DNA of 64,000 bases from Bacteroidota bacterium (GTDB lineage Bacteria > Bacteroidota > Bacteroidia > Flavobacteriales > Schleiferiaceae), in assembly GCA_003045865.1 (NCBI GenBank), contig PZPB01000002.1, forward strand, positions 16,989-80,988. Reading direction: 5' to 3'. The position numbers and the translations under genes are program-made. Under the pieces are notes generated by a model that saw nothing but the letters and a program-made list of their open reading frames with translations, had not been told where the DNA came from and searched no databases. The stretch's first letter is position 1. Each line of letters opens with the position of its first letter. Shown here piece by piece: positions 9,974 through 20,209 of the stretch.

Positions 9974-11772
9974 TCGAAAGGCTCATTGATGCCGTAAATA
10001 CGATTGTTTCCCTCCATTAACCTGAGGGAAGCTTTGGTAATACGAATTTTTTTTCCTCGCGTTTCCAAAAAGCTACGCGCTTCAATTTGTGTTGCCTCGC
10101 CCCATTCGGTAGGTATCACTTGGGCGTGAAAAACGGTGAAGCTGGTATCAGATTGGAAGTCGGCGAGTGACTGATTGGACCAGTGAATTAATTCATCATT
10201 GGCGAAAAAGGCAATGATAAGTTGCGCCTGAGTTTCTGCTTGTGCTAAGTCAACGTCGAATTGGCTAAGTATAAAATCTTGCTTGCCTCTCAAATCATTT
10301 TTTTCTAGGGCAAGCTTAATTTGGCCACAGTATTCTTTTTCGCTAGTGCAGATGCCAATTCCGAAGAGCGCCGTTTCTTGAAGGCTATTTTCACGAAGTT
10401 CCGATTTTCGCGAAAAGTGTTCTAGACTAAAACCTAAATGATCTTCCTTGCGCATCAGGCGAAAGCCATAACTTTCTATTAAACTTCCTAAAAACAAAGG
10501 AGCGGTATGGTCACTCGCCAGCACTATTTCTTTAGAGGGAACATCTTGCAGGTATTTTATTAGCTCCTGTGGATTTTGATAATGGTAGTTTTCCGCACTT
10601 TCATAAGCGTCAAGTTGGGCGTAAAAGTCCCATTTTTCTTTATCCAATTTTAAGATTAAGGCCGAATCATCCAAACCTTGCTCGCTAAGGTATTCGCGGG
10701 GATATTTAAAGGTGCTTTGATAAGTTAAAGGATAATGTTGCCTATCTGCGTAAAGCGAATAAATACCGCTAGACAAAATTAGCAGAAGGGATAGCCAGTG
10801 CAAACGCATCTGCCGAAGAGCAAAAAGAGAAAGCAATAAAAGAGGCGCCGCGAAAATGAGGGTAGAATATTGGATGACCGGATTTACGGCGCGTGAGTAA
10901 ATGAAACCAATTAAAAAAGTAGCGCCGAACCATATAATGCCTTGCCAATGCAAAGGCTTTTTAATCTTCCAAGGTGGAAGTGCGAGTGCGATGAGAACTG
11001 CGGCTGTAAAGAGGTATGAGAAGTGGAATAGATAAGCGCCGTATTCTAAAATAAAGGTATTACTTGGCTTGCCCAACCAAGAGCCTACGCCGCCTAGAGA
11101 AAGTTGATGGAAGAAAATGCCAAGATGCGGTAGGTAGAGTAAAAAGGTGAGCAAGCCACAGAATACCCACTGCACTAGCGAGCGGCCGCGGGCGATAAAG
11201 AGGGCGTGTGCACCCATTATCGCTACTACTAGTAATGCAAATTGATGGGTATAGGCAGCGCCCGCCGCCGCAAAAGCAAAGCCGATTAAGTATTTAAAAT
11301 GGGCCTCCTGATAAAAGTAACGCATCCAAAACCAAGCACTTAATAAGCAGAAAAACAGGCCCACTTCGTAGGGGCGAATAATTTGACCATAATAAATAAA
11401 GTACTGACTAACCGCCATTATCGCCCCAGTGTAAATACCGGCCTCCACCTGGTTAATTGTTTTTGCAATGGCGAAAACCAGCAGTATAGAAGCGAGGGCG
11501 AGCAGGCTGAAGGGAAGTTTAAGTCCCCACTGGCTGTAGTTTACCAGGGGAGCGTAGTAGTAAAGAAAAGTTTGCACCCCAGCGGGATGACCTTCTATAA
11601 GAACACCTTTTTCAATCAGTTCGCTGAAGTTCGAAAACTCCGTTCTATGCAATGCGCTTAGTTCATCATGCGTAAACTGCAACTGCGGGTATTGCCAAAA
11701 AATAGTGCAAGCCGCCACCACCAGGATAAGAGCTTGCGCGATATTATTTTGAGGGAGACTAAGCTTCTTCAT
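9970..11772 (-). CDS. Multi-pass membrane glycosyltransferase family 39-like protein
   Basis: 600 aa; FTHDELSALHRTEFSN lumenal acidic motif, EGHPAGVQTFLYY, many TM helices. Confidence 0.65.
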   Translation of the reverse strand: MKKLSLPQNNIAQALILVVAACTIFWQYPQLQFTHDELSALHRTEFSNFSELIEKGVLIEGHPAGVQTFLYYYAPLVNYSQWGLKLPFSLLALASILLVFAIAKTINQVEAGIYTGAIMAVSQYFIYYGQIIRPYEVGLFFCLLSAWFWMRYFYQEAHFKYLIGFAFAAAGAAYTHQFALLVVAIMGAHALFIARGRSLVQWVFCGLLTFLLYLPHLGIFFHQLSLGGVGSWLGKPSNTFILEYGAYLFHFSYLFTAAVLIALALPPWKIKKPLHWQGIIWFGATFLIGFIYSRAVNPVIQYSTLIFAAPLLLLSLFALRQMRLHWLSLLLILSSGIYSLYADRQHYPLTYQSTFKYPREYLSEQGLDDSALILKLDKEKWDFYAQLDAYESAENYHYQNPQELIKYLQDVPSKEIVLASDHTAPLFLGSLIESYGFRLMRKEDHLGFSLEHFSRKSELRENSLQETALFGIGICTSEKEYCGQIKLALEKNDLRGKQDFILSQFDVDLAQAETQAQLIIAFFANDELIHWSNQSLADFQSDTSFTVFHAQVIPTEWGEATQIEARSFLETRGKKIRITKASLRLMEGNNRIYGINEPFD

Positions 11773-13828
11773 TTAAGAGATGAATTAAAAAGGCGTATTC
11801 CATTGCGGTTTCGCGCAGTGCTTCAAAACGACCGCTCGCTCCGCCGTGCCCCGTCTCCATATTGGTATAAAGTAAAAGCGGATTAGTGTCTGTTTTGGTT
11901 TCGCGCAATTTCGCGCACCACTTAGCGGGTTCCCAGTATTGTACCTGCGAATCGTGTAAGCCGGTGGTTATTAATAATGCGGGATAGTCTTGGGCCTTTA
12001 CATTATCGTATGGCGAATAGGATTTCATGTATTGATAGTACTCCTCATTATTGGGATTCCCCCATTCGTCGTACTCGCCGGTAGTTAAAGGAATGCTTTC
12101 GTCGAGCATGGTGGTTACCACATCAACAAAAGGCACTGCCGCAATCATGGCGTGGAAAAGTTCAGGTTTGAGATTTATTACCGCACCAATAAGCAGTCCG
12201 CCCGCGCTACCGCCTAATCCGCTAAGCAATTTAGGACTCGTATATTTTTCTTTGATTAGGTGTTCTGCACAAGCGATATAATCGTAAAAAGTATTGCGCT
12301 TTTTAAGCATTTTACCGTCTTCATACCATTTGCGCCCGAGATACTGTCCGCCGCGTACGTGGGCAATTACAAAGATAAATCCTCGGTCTAATAAGCTTAA
12401 TCGTGTGGAAGAGAAGTTGGGTTCAATAGTATGACCATAGGAACCGTAGGCGTAAAGCAAGGTTTTTTGAGGCTGTCCTTTTTTAAAGCAATCTTTACGA
12501 TAAACTAGTGACATAGGGATTTTGGTTCCATCATGTCCATCGGCCCAAATACGTTCTGATTGATAGAGGTTTTCCTCGTAGCCACCCACAACTTCTTGTT
12601 GTTTTAATAGCTGCTTTTCTTGGGTTGCCATATTTATCTCCATCACCGAATTAGGGCTCGTAAGAGATGAGTAGGAATAGCGCAGATTTTCACTGTCAAA
12701 ATCGGGATTAATGCCACAGCCCGCAGTATAAGTTTCACTGCCAAAATCCATGTAATAGTCGAGGCTTCCATCCCAACGTTTCACGCGTATTTTAGTAAGA
12801 CCTTCTTTGCGCTCTTCAATTACGAGGTAATTTCTAAAGAGTTCAATGCCTTCTAAAAATATCTCTTCGCGGTGGGGAATCACTTCTTCCCAGTTTTCGC
12901 AAAGACTTTTGTAAATGGGGCAACGCATTAATTTAAAATTATCAGCCTGCTGGTAATTAGTGCGGATATACCAATACTCCCCAAAATGAGCCACCATGTA
13001 TTCTAGGTCTTGCTTGCGGGGCTGAATAATGCTGAAATCGCTCTCTGGCTGATCCGATTTTATAAAGCGGAATTCGTTCGATAATGTGCTATACGATCCT
13101 ATTAAAATAAAGTCTTCGCTTTTGGATTTATAAACGCTACAAACAAAGGTTGAGTCTTCTTCATGGAAAATTTCAAGATCTTCAAAGGGGCCTTCGGTTT
13201 TACTGCCGAAGTGGTGGCGAAAAACTTTATTGGGTCTTAAAGTTTCATCTTTAGTGGTATAAAAAACGTAAGTGCTATCGGCCGACCAGGTGCAAGAACC
13301 GGTAGTTTCTTTAATTTCTCGTGTTAAAATCTCGCCAGTTTCTAAGTTTTTAAAGTGGATAGTATAAATGCGACGACTCACAGTATCTACTCCATAAGCT
13401 AACCACTGATTATTGGGGCTAATGCTTAAGCCGCCAATTTGATAAAAACTGTGCTTAGCTGCTTCAATATTTGCGTCAATAAGAATTTCTTCTTCGCCTT
13501 TTAAGCTGCCTTTTTTACGACAGTAGAGTGGATGTTCTTGTCCTTTATTGTAACGGATATAGTACCAATAGCCGTGTTTTTGATAAGGTACAGATTGGTC
13601 ATCTTCCTTAATGCGACCTTTAATTTCTTGAAATAAGGTTTCCTGTAAATCCTCTGTAACCTGCATAAAATCTTTATGGTAGGCGTTTTCTTCTTCTAGG
13701 TAGGCAATGGTTTCTGCCTTTTCTTTATCTCTTAACCAATAGTAATTATCCTCGCGTTCATCGCCATGGGTAAGTAGTGGATGAGGTATTTTTTCCGCCT
13801 GAGGAGCTTTGCTTTTTAGTGAAGACAT
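11759..13828 (-). CDS. S9 family peptidase, oligopeptidase B-like
   Basis: 689 aa; HPLLTHGDEREDNYYWLRDKEKAETIAYLEEEN, GLGGSAGGLLIGAVINLKPELFHAMIAAVPFVD (GGSAGG), METGHGGASGRF. Confidence 0.93.
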   Translation of the reverse strand: MSSLKSKAPQAEKIPHPLLTHGDEREDNYYWLRDKEKAETIAYLEEENAYHKDFMQVTEDLQETLFQEIKGRIKEDDQSVPYQKHGYWYYIRYNKGQEHPLYCRKKGSLKGEEEILIDANIEAAKHSFYQIGGLSISPNNQWLAYGVDTVSRRIYTIHFKNLETGEILTREIKETTGSCTWSADSTYVFYTTKDETLRPNKVFRHHFGSKTEGPFEDLEIFHEEDSTFVCSVYKSKSEDFILIGSYSTLSNEFRFIKSDQPESDFSIIQPRKQDLEYMVAHFGEYWYIRTNYQQADNFKLMRCPIYKSLCENWEEVIPHREEIFLEGIELFRNYLVIEERKEGLTKIRVKRWDGSLDYYMDFGSETYTAGCGINPDFDSENLRYSYSSLTSPNSVMEINMATQEKQLLKQQEVVGGYEENLYQSERIWADGHDGTKIPMSLVYRKDCFKKGQPQKTLLYAYGSYGHTIEPNFSSTRLSLLDRGFIFVIAHVRGGQYLGRKWYEDGKMLKKRNTFYDYIACAEHLIKEKYTSPKLLSGLGGSAGGLLIGAVINLKPELFHAMIAAVPFVDVVTTMLDESIPLTTGEYDEWGNPNNEEYYQYMKSYSPYDNVKAQDYPALLITTGLHDSQVQYWEPAKWCAKLRETKTDTNPLLLYTNMETGHGGASGRFEALRETAMEYAFLIHLLNEEA

Positions 13829-13920
13829 CGTTGTATTTAAATTTCGGCAAAACTACAGAGAAGGAAATACTTAAGGCGCATAATTACTTATATTGCGCAG
13901 AAAGATTAAAACAACCGATT

Positions 13921-14796
13921 ATGACATATACGAAAGGAATGCTGCGCGATGATGCTTTAGCAGGTAAGGTGATTGTAATTACTGGCGGCGGCACCGGTTT
14001 AGGTCGCGCCATGGGCGAATATTTTTTAGAGCTTGGAGCCAAATTGGCTATCTGTGGCAGGCGAGAAGCAGTTTTGGCGAAAGCGGCCGAAGAAATGATG
14101 GCAGCCAAAGGTGGTGAAGTATTTTACAAGACTTGTGATGTTCGCAAGTACGAGGAGGTAGAAGCTTTTCGCGATGCGGTTTTGGAAAAATACTCGCAGG
14201 TAGATGTGCTATTGAATAATGCGGCGGGTAATTTTATTAGCCCCACAGAGCGTTTATCGCCGGGAGCTTTCGATGCCGTTATTGATATCGTTTTGAAGGG
14301 AACTAAAAACTGCACCCTTGCTTTTGGAAAAGATTGGATAAGCAAAGAACAAAGAGATAAAGTGGTATTAAATATAACAACTACTTACGCCAATACGGGC
14401 TCTGCCTTTGTAGTGCCCTCCGCTATGGCTAAGGCAGGAGTTTCTGCGATGACTAGATCTTTAGCGGTAGAATGGGCGCGCTATGGAATTCGTTTTAATG
14501 CTATCGCTCCAGGGCCATTTCCAACAGAAGGAGCTTGGAGTCGTTTGATGCCCGGTGATATTCCTGATATGTTAAAAGTGGAAAATCAAATTCCGTTAAA
14601 AAGAGCGGGGAACCTGCAAGAACTAGCTAATTTAGCCGCCTATTTGGTAAGTGATTTTGCCCCTTATATGAACGGTGAAATTGTAACTATTGACGGTGGC
14701 GAGTGGTTGCTTGGCGCTGGCGAGTTAAACTTTTTGCAAGCTGTTCCAGATGAAATGTGGGATTGGATTGGTGAAGCTACTCGCAAAGGAAAATAG
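13921..14796 (+). CDS. SDR family oxidoreductase (2,4-dienoyl-CoA reductase-like)
   Basis: Start placed at ATG 13921 rather than ORF start 13777; GKVIVITGGGTGLGRAMGEYF, LLNNAAGNF, C-terminal NGEIVTIDGGEWL. Confidence 0.88.
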   Translation: MTYTKGMLRDDALAGKVIVITGGGTGLGRAMGEYFLELGAKLAICGRREAVLAKAAEEMMAAKGGEVFYKTCDVRKYEEVEAFRDAVLEKYSQVDVLLNNAAGNFISPTERLSPGAFDAVIDIVLKGTKNCTLAFGKDWISKEQRDKVVLNITTTYANTGSAFVVPSAMAKAGVSAMTRSLAVEWARYGIRFNAIAPGPFPTEGAWSRLMPGDIPDMLKVENQIPLKRAGNLQELANLAAYLVSDFAPYMNGEIVTIDGGEWLLGAGELNFLQAVPDEMWDWIGEATRKGK

Positions 14797-14797
14797 A

Positions 14798-15706
14798 ATG
14801 AAAAGTCTACAAAAAATAGGACCTATGATGCTTTTGCTCGTAGGTCTTTTTTCTTGCCAAAAATACGGTGCCCAAGAAAACTTCGATTGGCAAGGCCATC
14901 GAGGTGCAAGAGGAGAAGCTCCAGAAAATACCATTCCAGCCATGTTGCGAGCCATGCAGGAAGGGGTAAATACTTTAGAAATGGATGTTGTGGTAAGCAG
15001 AGATTCGATTCTTATACTTTCGCATGAGCCTTATTTTAATGAGACCATTTGTCTTTTTAGTGAGCAGGATAGTATGGAAAATAACATCTTTCACTTAAAC
15101 TGGGAGCAGATCAAAAAAATTGACTGCGGTTCTAAACGCAATCCAAATTTCCCAGGGCAAGAAAGTGAATCGGTGGGTAAGCCACGTTTAATTGACGTCC
15201 TCAGTGCGGTTGAAGAAGCGGCTTTAAATTTAAATAGAAACAGTCCCAAATTTAATATTGAGATAAAATCTAGGCCAGAATGGGAAGGCGAGTTTCATCC
15301 AGATCATAAGGTCTACGCTCAGTTACTGCTAGATTTTATTAAAGAATTAGAATTAGAGGAAAGGGTGAGTATCCAAAGTTTTGATCCGCGGGTATTGCAG
15401 TATATTCATCAAAGTGACCCAGAGATAAAGTTGGTTTACCTTACGGAAGATGCCGAAAAAATCCCAAGTGAGCAGATTAAGGAATTGGGTTTTTACCCAG
15501 ATGTGTACAGCTGCTATTACCCGCTATTAAAGGAGCATCATCTTAGGCAACTGCAAAGCCAAGGAATAGATGTGATTCCCTGGACTGTAAATGAAATTGA
15601 AGAAGCCAAGCGTTTAATGGATATGGGGGTAAATGGTATTATTACCGATTATCCCGCTAAACTTATCGGCGCCTTAGGCTCTTTAGATAAGTCTCAAACT
15701 GATTAG
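14798..15706 (+). CDS. Glycerophosphodiester phosphodiesterase family lipoprotein
   Basis: Start placed at ATG 14798; lipobox LLVGLFSC; WQGHRGARGEAPENTIPAMLRAMQEGVNTLEMDVVVSRDSILILSHEP. Confidence 0.92.
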   Translation: MKSLQKIGPMMLLLVGLFSCQKYGAQENFDWQGHRGARGEAPENTIPAMLRAMQEGVNTLEMDVVVSRDSILILSHEPYFNETICLFSEQDSMENNIFHLNWEQIKKIDCGSKRNPNFPGQESESVGKPRLIDVLSAVEEAALNLNRNSPKFNIEIKSRPEWEGEFHPDHKVYAQLLLDFIKELELEERVSIQSFDPRVLQYIHQSDPEIKLVYLTEDAEKIPSEQIKELGFYPDVYSCYYPLLKEHHLRQLQSQGIDVIPWTVNEIEEAKRLMDMGVNGIITDYPAKLIGALGSLDKSQTD

Positions 15707-15977
15707 CCCTATCGATATCGCCCATGCTTTTGCAAACCTTTATGGTTAATTGATAAACGTCTTTAGCTTTTTCTCTATCGAAATGATTGGCAATCCAAAG
15801 TAGAAGTAAAGACTCGGCTGCTTTAAGAACAGTAGCATCTTTGTTTTCAGAGAGCAGATGGGCTTGAGTGATAAGCGCTTTCTCTTGTTCTTCTTTAGGT
15901 ACTAGCTTGTAGTTTTTGTAAAAGTCTAAATGGGTTTCGTCGTTCCAAGCGCTGCGGTTGTACCAGTTTGTGCTCAT
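15663..15977 (-). CDS. Conserved hypothetical protein, 104 aa
   Basis: Start adjacent to downstream TPR gene stop (4-nt overlap); 3' end overlaps the GDPD gene by 44 nt. Confidence 0.6.
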   Translation of the reverse strand: MSTNWYNRSAWNDETHLDFYKNYKLVPKEEQEKALITQAHLLSENKDATVLKAAESLLLLWIANHFDREKAKDVYQLTIKVCKSMGDIDRANQFETYLKSLRRR

Positions 15978-17014
15978 TTTTTCAAACGTGCTAAGCCTTC
16001 CATGGCCGGTTTATACATAGGCAGTTGTTCAAGAGATTTGCGGTAGTCTTTTTCAGCGTTTATAACATCTCCCATCATTTCAAAGCTATAAGCTCTGCCG
16101 TAAAAGGCTTTATAATTGTTTCTAGGCTGAGCCTTTATGGCCTGTGAAAAATAGTTTCGGGCGTCGCCGTATTCTTTTAAATCGATAAATATTACTCCTA
16201 AATTATAATAGCTATCGCTCATATTAGGATCTATTTGCGTGGACTTGGTATAAGCTTCTATTGCTTTATTAATTTCGTTTTGTGACCGATAGTAAACACC
16301 CAATTTATAGTAGATGTCGGGACGGTTTTGATCGATGTCTAAAATGCGCTTATAGTAGTAGGGCGCTAAAGTATCGCCCATCGCTGCGAGGCTAACGCCC
16401 ATCATGTCAAGGGCTTCGAAATAATCCTGTTTTAGCTCAATGGCCTTTTGAAAGTAATTAAGTGCAAGCGCAGTATCTTGTTTGAAATTGCGAATTACGA
16501 TGCCCTTATAAAAATAGGCGGGAGCATTATATTCATCAATCTTTAAAACTTCATCTAGATATCGTAAGGCCTTTTCGTGCTCATTAATACTCGCGTACAT
16601 CTGGCCGAGTTTTAAACGGCAGTCAATGGCTTTAGGATCAACCTTGGCGCAAAGCTCCCAAGAGTTTTTGGCGGCTCTACTCTGATTCTTTAGCATTTGA
16701 ATATCCCCCATCAAAACCAACATCTCTGGGTTTAGCGAGTCAATTTCTTTTAGTCTTTGTAAATCAAAAATGGCTTGGCGCTGATCTCCTTGATTATAAT
16801 TTATTCTTGCGCGCATTAATAGGCCCCGAACATTATTAGGCTCAGCTTTTAAAATAATATTGAGAGAATCTTCGGGGTTCACCTTGCTGATGGCTTTTGT
16901 TTGACTACTGTCGCGGATTTTAGATAGCTTGCTTTCATCTGTGGCTTCAGTGCCCGGATTGCTGCAGGCTAGAGCGAATAATGCAAGAACAAGAAGGCTA
17001 AGCGCTTTTTTCAT
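15974..17014 (-). CDS. Tetratricopeptide-repeat lipoprotein
   Basis: Start chosen at MKKALSLLVLALFALACSN (lipobox ALAC); repeated TPR units. Confidence 0.88.
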   Translation of the reverse strand: MKKALSLLVLALFALACSNPGTEATDESKLSKIRDSSQTKAISKVNPEDSLNIILKAEPNNVRGLLMRARINYNQGDQRQAIFDLQRLKEIDSLNPEMLVLMGDIQMLKNQSRAAKNSWELCAKVDPKAIDCRLKLGQMYASINEHEKALRYLDEVLKIDEYNAPAYFYKGIVIRNFKQDTALALNYFQKAIELKQDYFEALDMMGVSLAAMGDTLAPYYYKRILDIDQNRPDIYYKLGVYYRSQNEINKAIEAYTKSTQIDPNMSDSYYNLGVIFIDLKEYGDARNYFSQAIKAQPRNNYKAFYGRAYSFEMMGDVINAEKDYRKSLEQLPMYKPAMEGLARLKK

Positions 17015-17046
17015 AGATGAAATTATGATCAAATATAGGGGTATAA

Positions 17047-17078
17047 AAAAACCAGAGTGAGGAATCACTCTGGTTTTG
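17047..17078 (-). terminator. Rho-independent terminator downstream of recA
   Basis: aaaccagagtga-ggaa-tcactctggttt; A-run on + (17045-17051) gives U-tract on minus. Confidence 0.85.
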
Positions 17079-17085
17079 CAAAATC

Positions 17086-18081
17086 TTAACTATTTATTGC
17101 AGTAACAATTTTAGCTTCTATTTCGTCGGATAATTCGGGGTTGTCTTCCAGTAATTGTCTTACTGCGTCACGACCCTGACCTAATTTAGTGTCGCCATAA
17201 CTAAACCAGCTACCAGCTTTTTTAATAATTTCTTTCTCTACACCAAGGTCAATAATTTCTCCTACTTTAGAAATACCTCGTCCGTAAACAATATCAAATT
17301 CAGCTTGACGGAAAGGCGGCGCTACTTTGTTTTTTACCACTTTAACACGCGCTCTATTTCCCGTTACGCCATCGGCATCTTTAATTTGAGAAATTCTTCT
17401 AATGTCTAAACGCACGGAGGAGTAAAACTTCAGAGCATTACCACCGGTAGTTGTTTCAGGGTTGCCGAAAACTACACCAATTTTTTCACGTAATTGGTTA
17501 ATAAAGATACAGCAGCAATTTGTTTTGCTAATCGTTCCAGTTAATTTACGCAGTGCTTGTGACATTAATCGTGCTTGCAGCCCCATTTTACTATCACCCA
17601 TCTCTCCTTCAATTTCACTTTTAGGAGTAAGGGCCGCCACTGAATCCACAATAATGAGATCGATGGCGCCAGAACGAATAAGATTGTCGGTAATTTCTAA
17701 AGCTTGCTCACCATTGTCGGGTTGAGAGATGATTAATTCTTCAGTATTAATACCCAAGTTTTCGGCATAGGTTCTATCGAAAGCATGTTCTGCATCGATA
17801 AAGGCGGCGATGCCTCCTTGTTTTTGGACTTCAGCAATAGCATGCAGAGTAAGGGTAGTTTTACCAGAGCTTTCTGGTCCGTAAATTTCAACTACTCTTC
17901 CTTTTGGATAACCACCCACACCCAAGGCTATGTCGAGGCCTAAAGAGCCGGAAGAGATGGTGGCGATTTTTTCAATGGGAGAGTCTCCCATTCGCATTAC
18001 GGCACCTTTTCCGTAGGTTTTATCAAGTTTGTCGAGGGTAAGTTGTAAGGCTTTTAGTTTAGCATCTTTCGGGTCGCTCAT
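17086..18081 (-). CDS. recA: Recombinase RecA
   Basis: 331 aa; [73 protein letters not shown]. Confidence 0.98.
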   Translation of the reverse strand: MSDPKDAKLKALQLTLDKLDKTYGKGAVMRMGDSPIEKIATISSGSLGLDIALGVGGYPKGRVVEIYGPESSGKTTLTLHAIAEVQKQGGIAAFIDAEHAFDRTYAENLGINTEELIISQPDNGEQALEITDNLIRSGAIDLIIVDSVAALTPKSEIEGEMGDSKMGLQARLMSQALRKLTGTISKTNCCCIFINQLREKIGVVFGNPETTTGGNALKFYSSVRLDIRRISQIKDADGVTGNRARVKVVKNKVAPPFRQAEFDIVYGRGISKVGEIIDLGVEKEIIKKAGSWFSYGDTKLGQGRDAVRQLLEDNPELSDEIEAKIVTAINS

Positions 18082-18139
18082 GTGTCGGATCTTAAATTTT
18101 GGAGGACAAATATAACCAACCCGATTCGGCTTTGATTCA

Positions 18140-18175
18140 AAAAAAAAGACTTACTCGTTTAAAAGTAAGTCTTAA
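18140..18175 (-). terminator. Rho-independent terminator downstream of the 18202-18459 ORF
   Basis: aagacttac/gtaagtctt stem with A-run on + side = U-tract on minus. Confidence 0.75.
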
Positions 18176-18201
18176 TCATTTATTGAGGTTTTGAAACTAA
18201 G

Positions 18202-18459
18202 TTAGTCTCTCAACTCTACAGTCTTTCCACTTTTTGCCTCTAGCATTTCGCGAAGTCTTTCTATCTCTGCAGTTGAGCGATTGCTAATTTCCTCTTGGAA
18301 TGAAGTGGTGATGTCTTCTAACTCTTCTCCACTAAAGTGAGAAAAGAAATGAACTGAAAAAGCAGTTTTAAGACCACGATCTCCTCTTACAGAAATCTGC
18401 TCTTTTAAATACTGCGCTACTTGTTTAGGCGTGTACGCCGATTTAGGTACTCTAGACAT
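18202..18459 (-). CDS. Conserved hypothetical protein, 85 aa
   Basis: MSRVPKSAYTPKQVAQYLKEQISVRGDRGLK...; isolated cistron with own terminator. Confidence 0.6.
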   Translation of the reverse strand: MSRVPKSAYTPKQVAQYLKEQISVRGDRGLKTAFSVHFFSHFSGEELEDITTSFQEEISNRSTAEIERLREMLEAKSGKTVELRD

Positions 18460-18605
18460 GTTTAAGTGATATTAAATTAAATATTTAAAGGGCCCTCTCC
18501 ATTTAAATACGGGAGCAAATTTATATAATTTCGATAATAATTCTAAATAAAAAAGCTAAAGTATTTTATTATTTAAATCATGCTTTGTAAATAAACCTTA
18601 ATATT

Positions 18606-20144
18606 ATGCTAATAAAGACCTACAGCAGCGCCGTCTATGGTGTTGATGCTTCGACGATTACAGTAGAAATAAATATTGACCAAGGAGTAAACTTTTATCT
18701 GGTAGGATTACCAGATTCGGCTATAAAAGAAAGTCAACATAGGATAGTTGCCGCCTTGAAAAACAATGACTTTCGCTGGCCGGGGTTCCGAATTACGGTA
18801 AATCTGGCACCAGCCGATATAAGAAAAGAAGGATCGGCGTACGATCTACCCATTGCAATTGGGATTCTTGCAGCATCGGATCAAGTTTTTTTTCCAGATT
18901 TAGATTCTTTCATTATTGTAGGTGAGTTGTCATTAGACGGTGGTTTAATGCCTGTAAATGGCGTTTTAGCAATTGCTTTACAAGCAAAAAAAGATGGCTA
19001 TTCGGCTTTGGTTCTCCCGGAGGTAAATGCGCGGGAAGCTGCGATAGTACAGGGCATAGATGTTTTTGCCGCGAAAGATTTAAAGGAGACGGTGGAGATA
19101 CTCAAGAATAAAGAAGGTTTTTCACCAATTAAAGTAGATTCAAGTAAAGAGTTTCAGTTACATTTAGAAAATCCTTCTATTGATTTTTCTGAGGTTAAAG
19201 GGCAAGAGAATATTAAAAGAGCTTTAGAAATTGCCGCGGCAGGAGGGCATAATGTTCTATTAATTGGGCCCCCAGGTGCTGGTAAAACTATGTTGGCTAA
19301 AAGAATGCCGACTATTTTGCCTCCTTTAAGTTTAAGTGAGGCTTTAGAAACAACCAAGGTGCATTCTGTTGCAGGTAAGCTTGGGAAAAATGGTAGCATT
19401 GTATCCCAAAGACCCTTCCGATCGCCTCATCATTCCATCAGCGATGTCGCCCTCGTTGGCGGTGGTAGCTTTCCGCAGCCAGGCGAAATATCACTAGCAA
19501 ATAATGGTATTTTGTTTCTAGATGAATTACCCGAATTTAAAAGAACGGTTTTAGAAGTAATGCGACAACCGATGGAAGATAGGAAGGTAACCGTTAGTCG
19601 TGCTCGCCTGTCGGTAGACTTCCCCGCCTCCTTTATGCTCGTGGCTTCTATGAATCCTTGTCCTTGCGGTTATTATAATCATCCTAATAAAGAATGCGTT
19701 TGTGGGCCAGGGATGGTACAGAAATATTTGAATAAGATATCGGGACCTTTATTAGATCGTATCGACCTTCATGTTGAGGTGACGCCAGTTGGGATTGAAG
19801 AAATATCTTCTAAGCAATTAGCCGAGAAAAGCATGGTAATTAGAGAAAGGGTGATTAAAGCACGGAATATTCAAAATGAACGCTTTGCTAAGTTGGAAGG
19901 TATTCATGCCAATGCTCAGATGGAGTCTAAACAATTAAGACAAGTATGTGAACTATCTAAAGAAGGAATGGATTTATTGCGGGCAGCCATTGAAAAATTA
20001 AATTTAAGTGGAAGGGCTTACGATCGAATTTTGAAAGTGGCTCGTACTATCGCAGACCTTGATGGTAGCAAGGATATCGAGCCTAACCATCTAGCGGAAG
20101 CGGTGCAATACCGAAGCCTAGATCGAGAGAGTTGGGTCAATTAA
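18606..20144 (+). CDS. comM: YifB/ComM family Mg chelatase-like AAA ATPase
   Basis: 512 aa; GVDASTITVEINIDQGVNFYLVGLPDSAIKES, GPPGAGKTMLAKRMPTILPP, RPFRSPHHSISDVALVGGG. Confidence 0.95.
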   Translation: MLIKTYSSAVYGVDASTITVEINIDQGVNFYLVGLPDSAIKESQHRIVAALKNNDFRWPGFRITVNLAPADIRKEGSAYDLPIAIGILAASDQVFFPDLDSFIIVGELSLDGGLMPVNGVLAIALQAKKDGYSALVLPEVNAREAAIVQGIDVFAAKDLKETVEILKNKEGFSPIKVDSSKEFQLHLENPSIDFSEVKGQENIKRALEIAAAGGHNVLLIGPPGAGKTMLAKRMPTILPPLSLSEALETTKVHSVAGKLGKNGSIVSQRPFRSPHHSISDVALVGGGSFPQPGEISLANNGILFLDELPEFKRTVLEVMRQPMEDRKVTVSRARLSVDFPASFMLVASMNPCPCGYYNHPNKECVCGPGMVQKYLNKISGPLLDRIDLHVEVTPVGIEEISSKQLAEKSMVIRERVIKARNIQNERFAKLEGIHANAQMESKQLRQVCELSKEGMDLLRAAIEKLNLSGRAYDRILKVARTIADLDGSKDIEPNHLAEAVQYRSLDRESWVN

Positions 20145-20209
20145 TGTAATTTTTTTGAGTACTTGTAATTTTCATGTCCTTTATCCTACCAATAGGGTAA
20201 ATTTAACTC

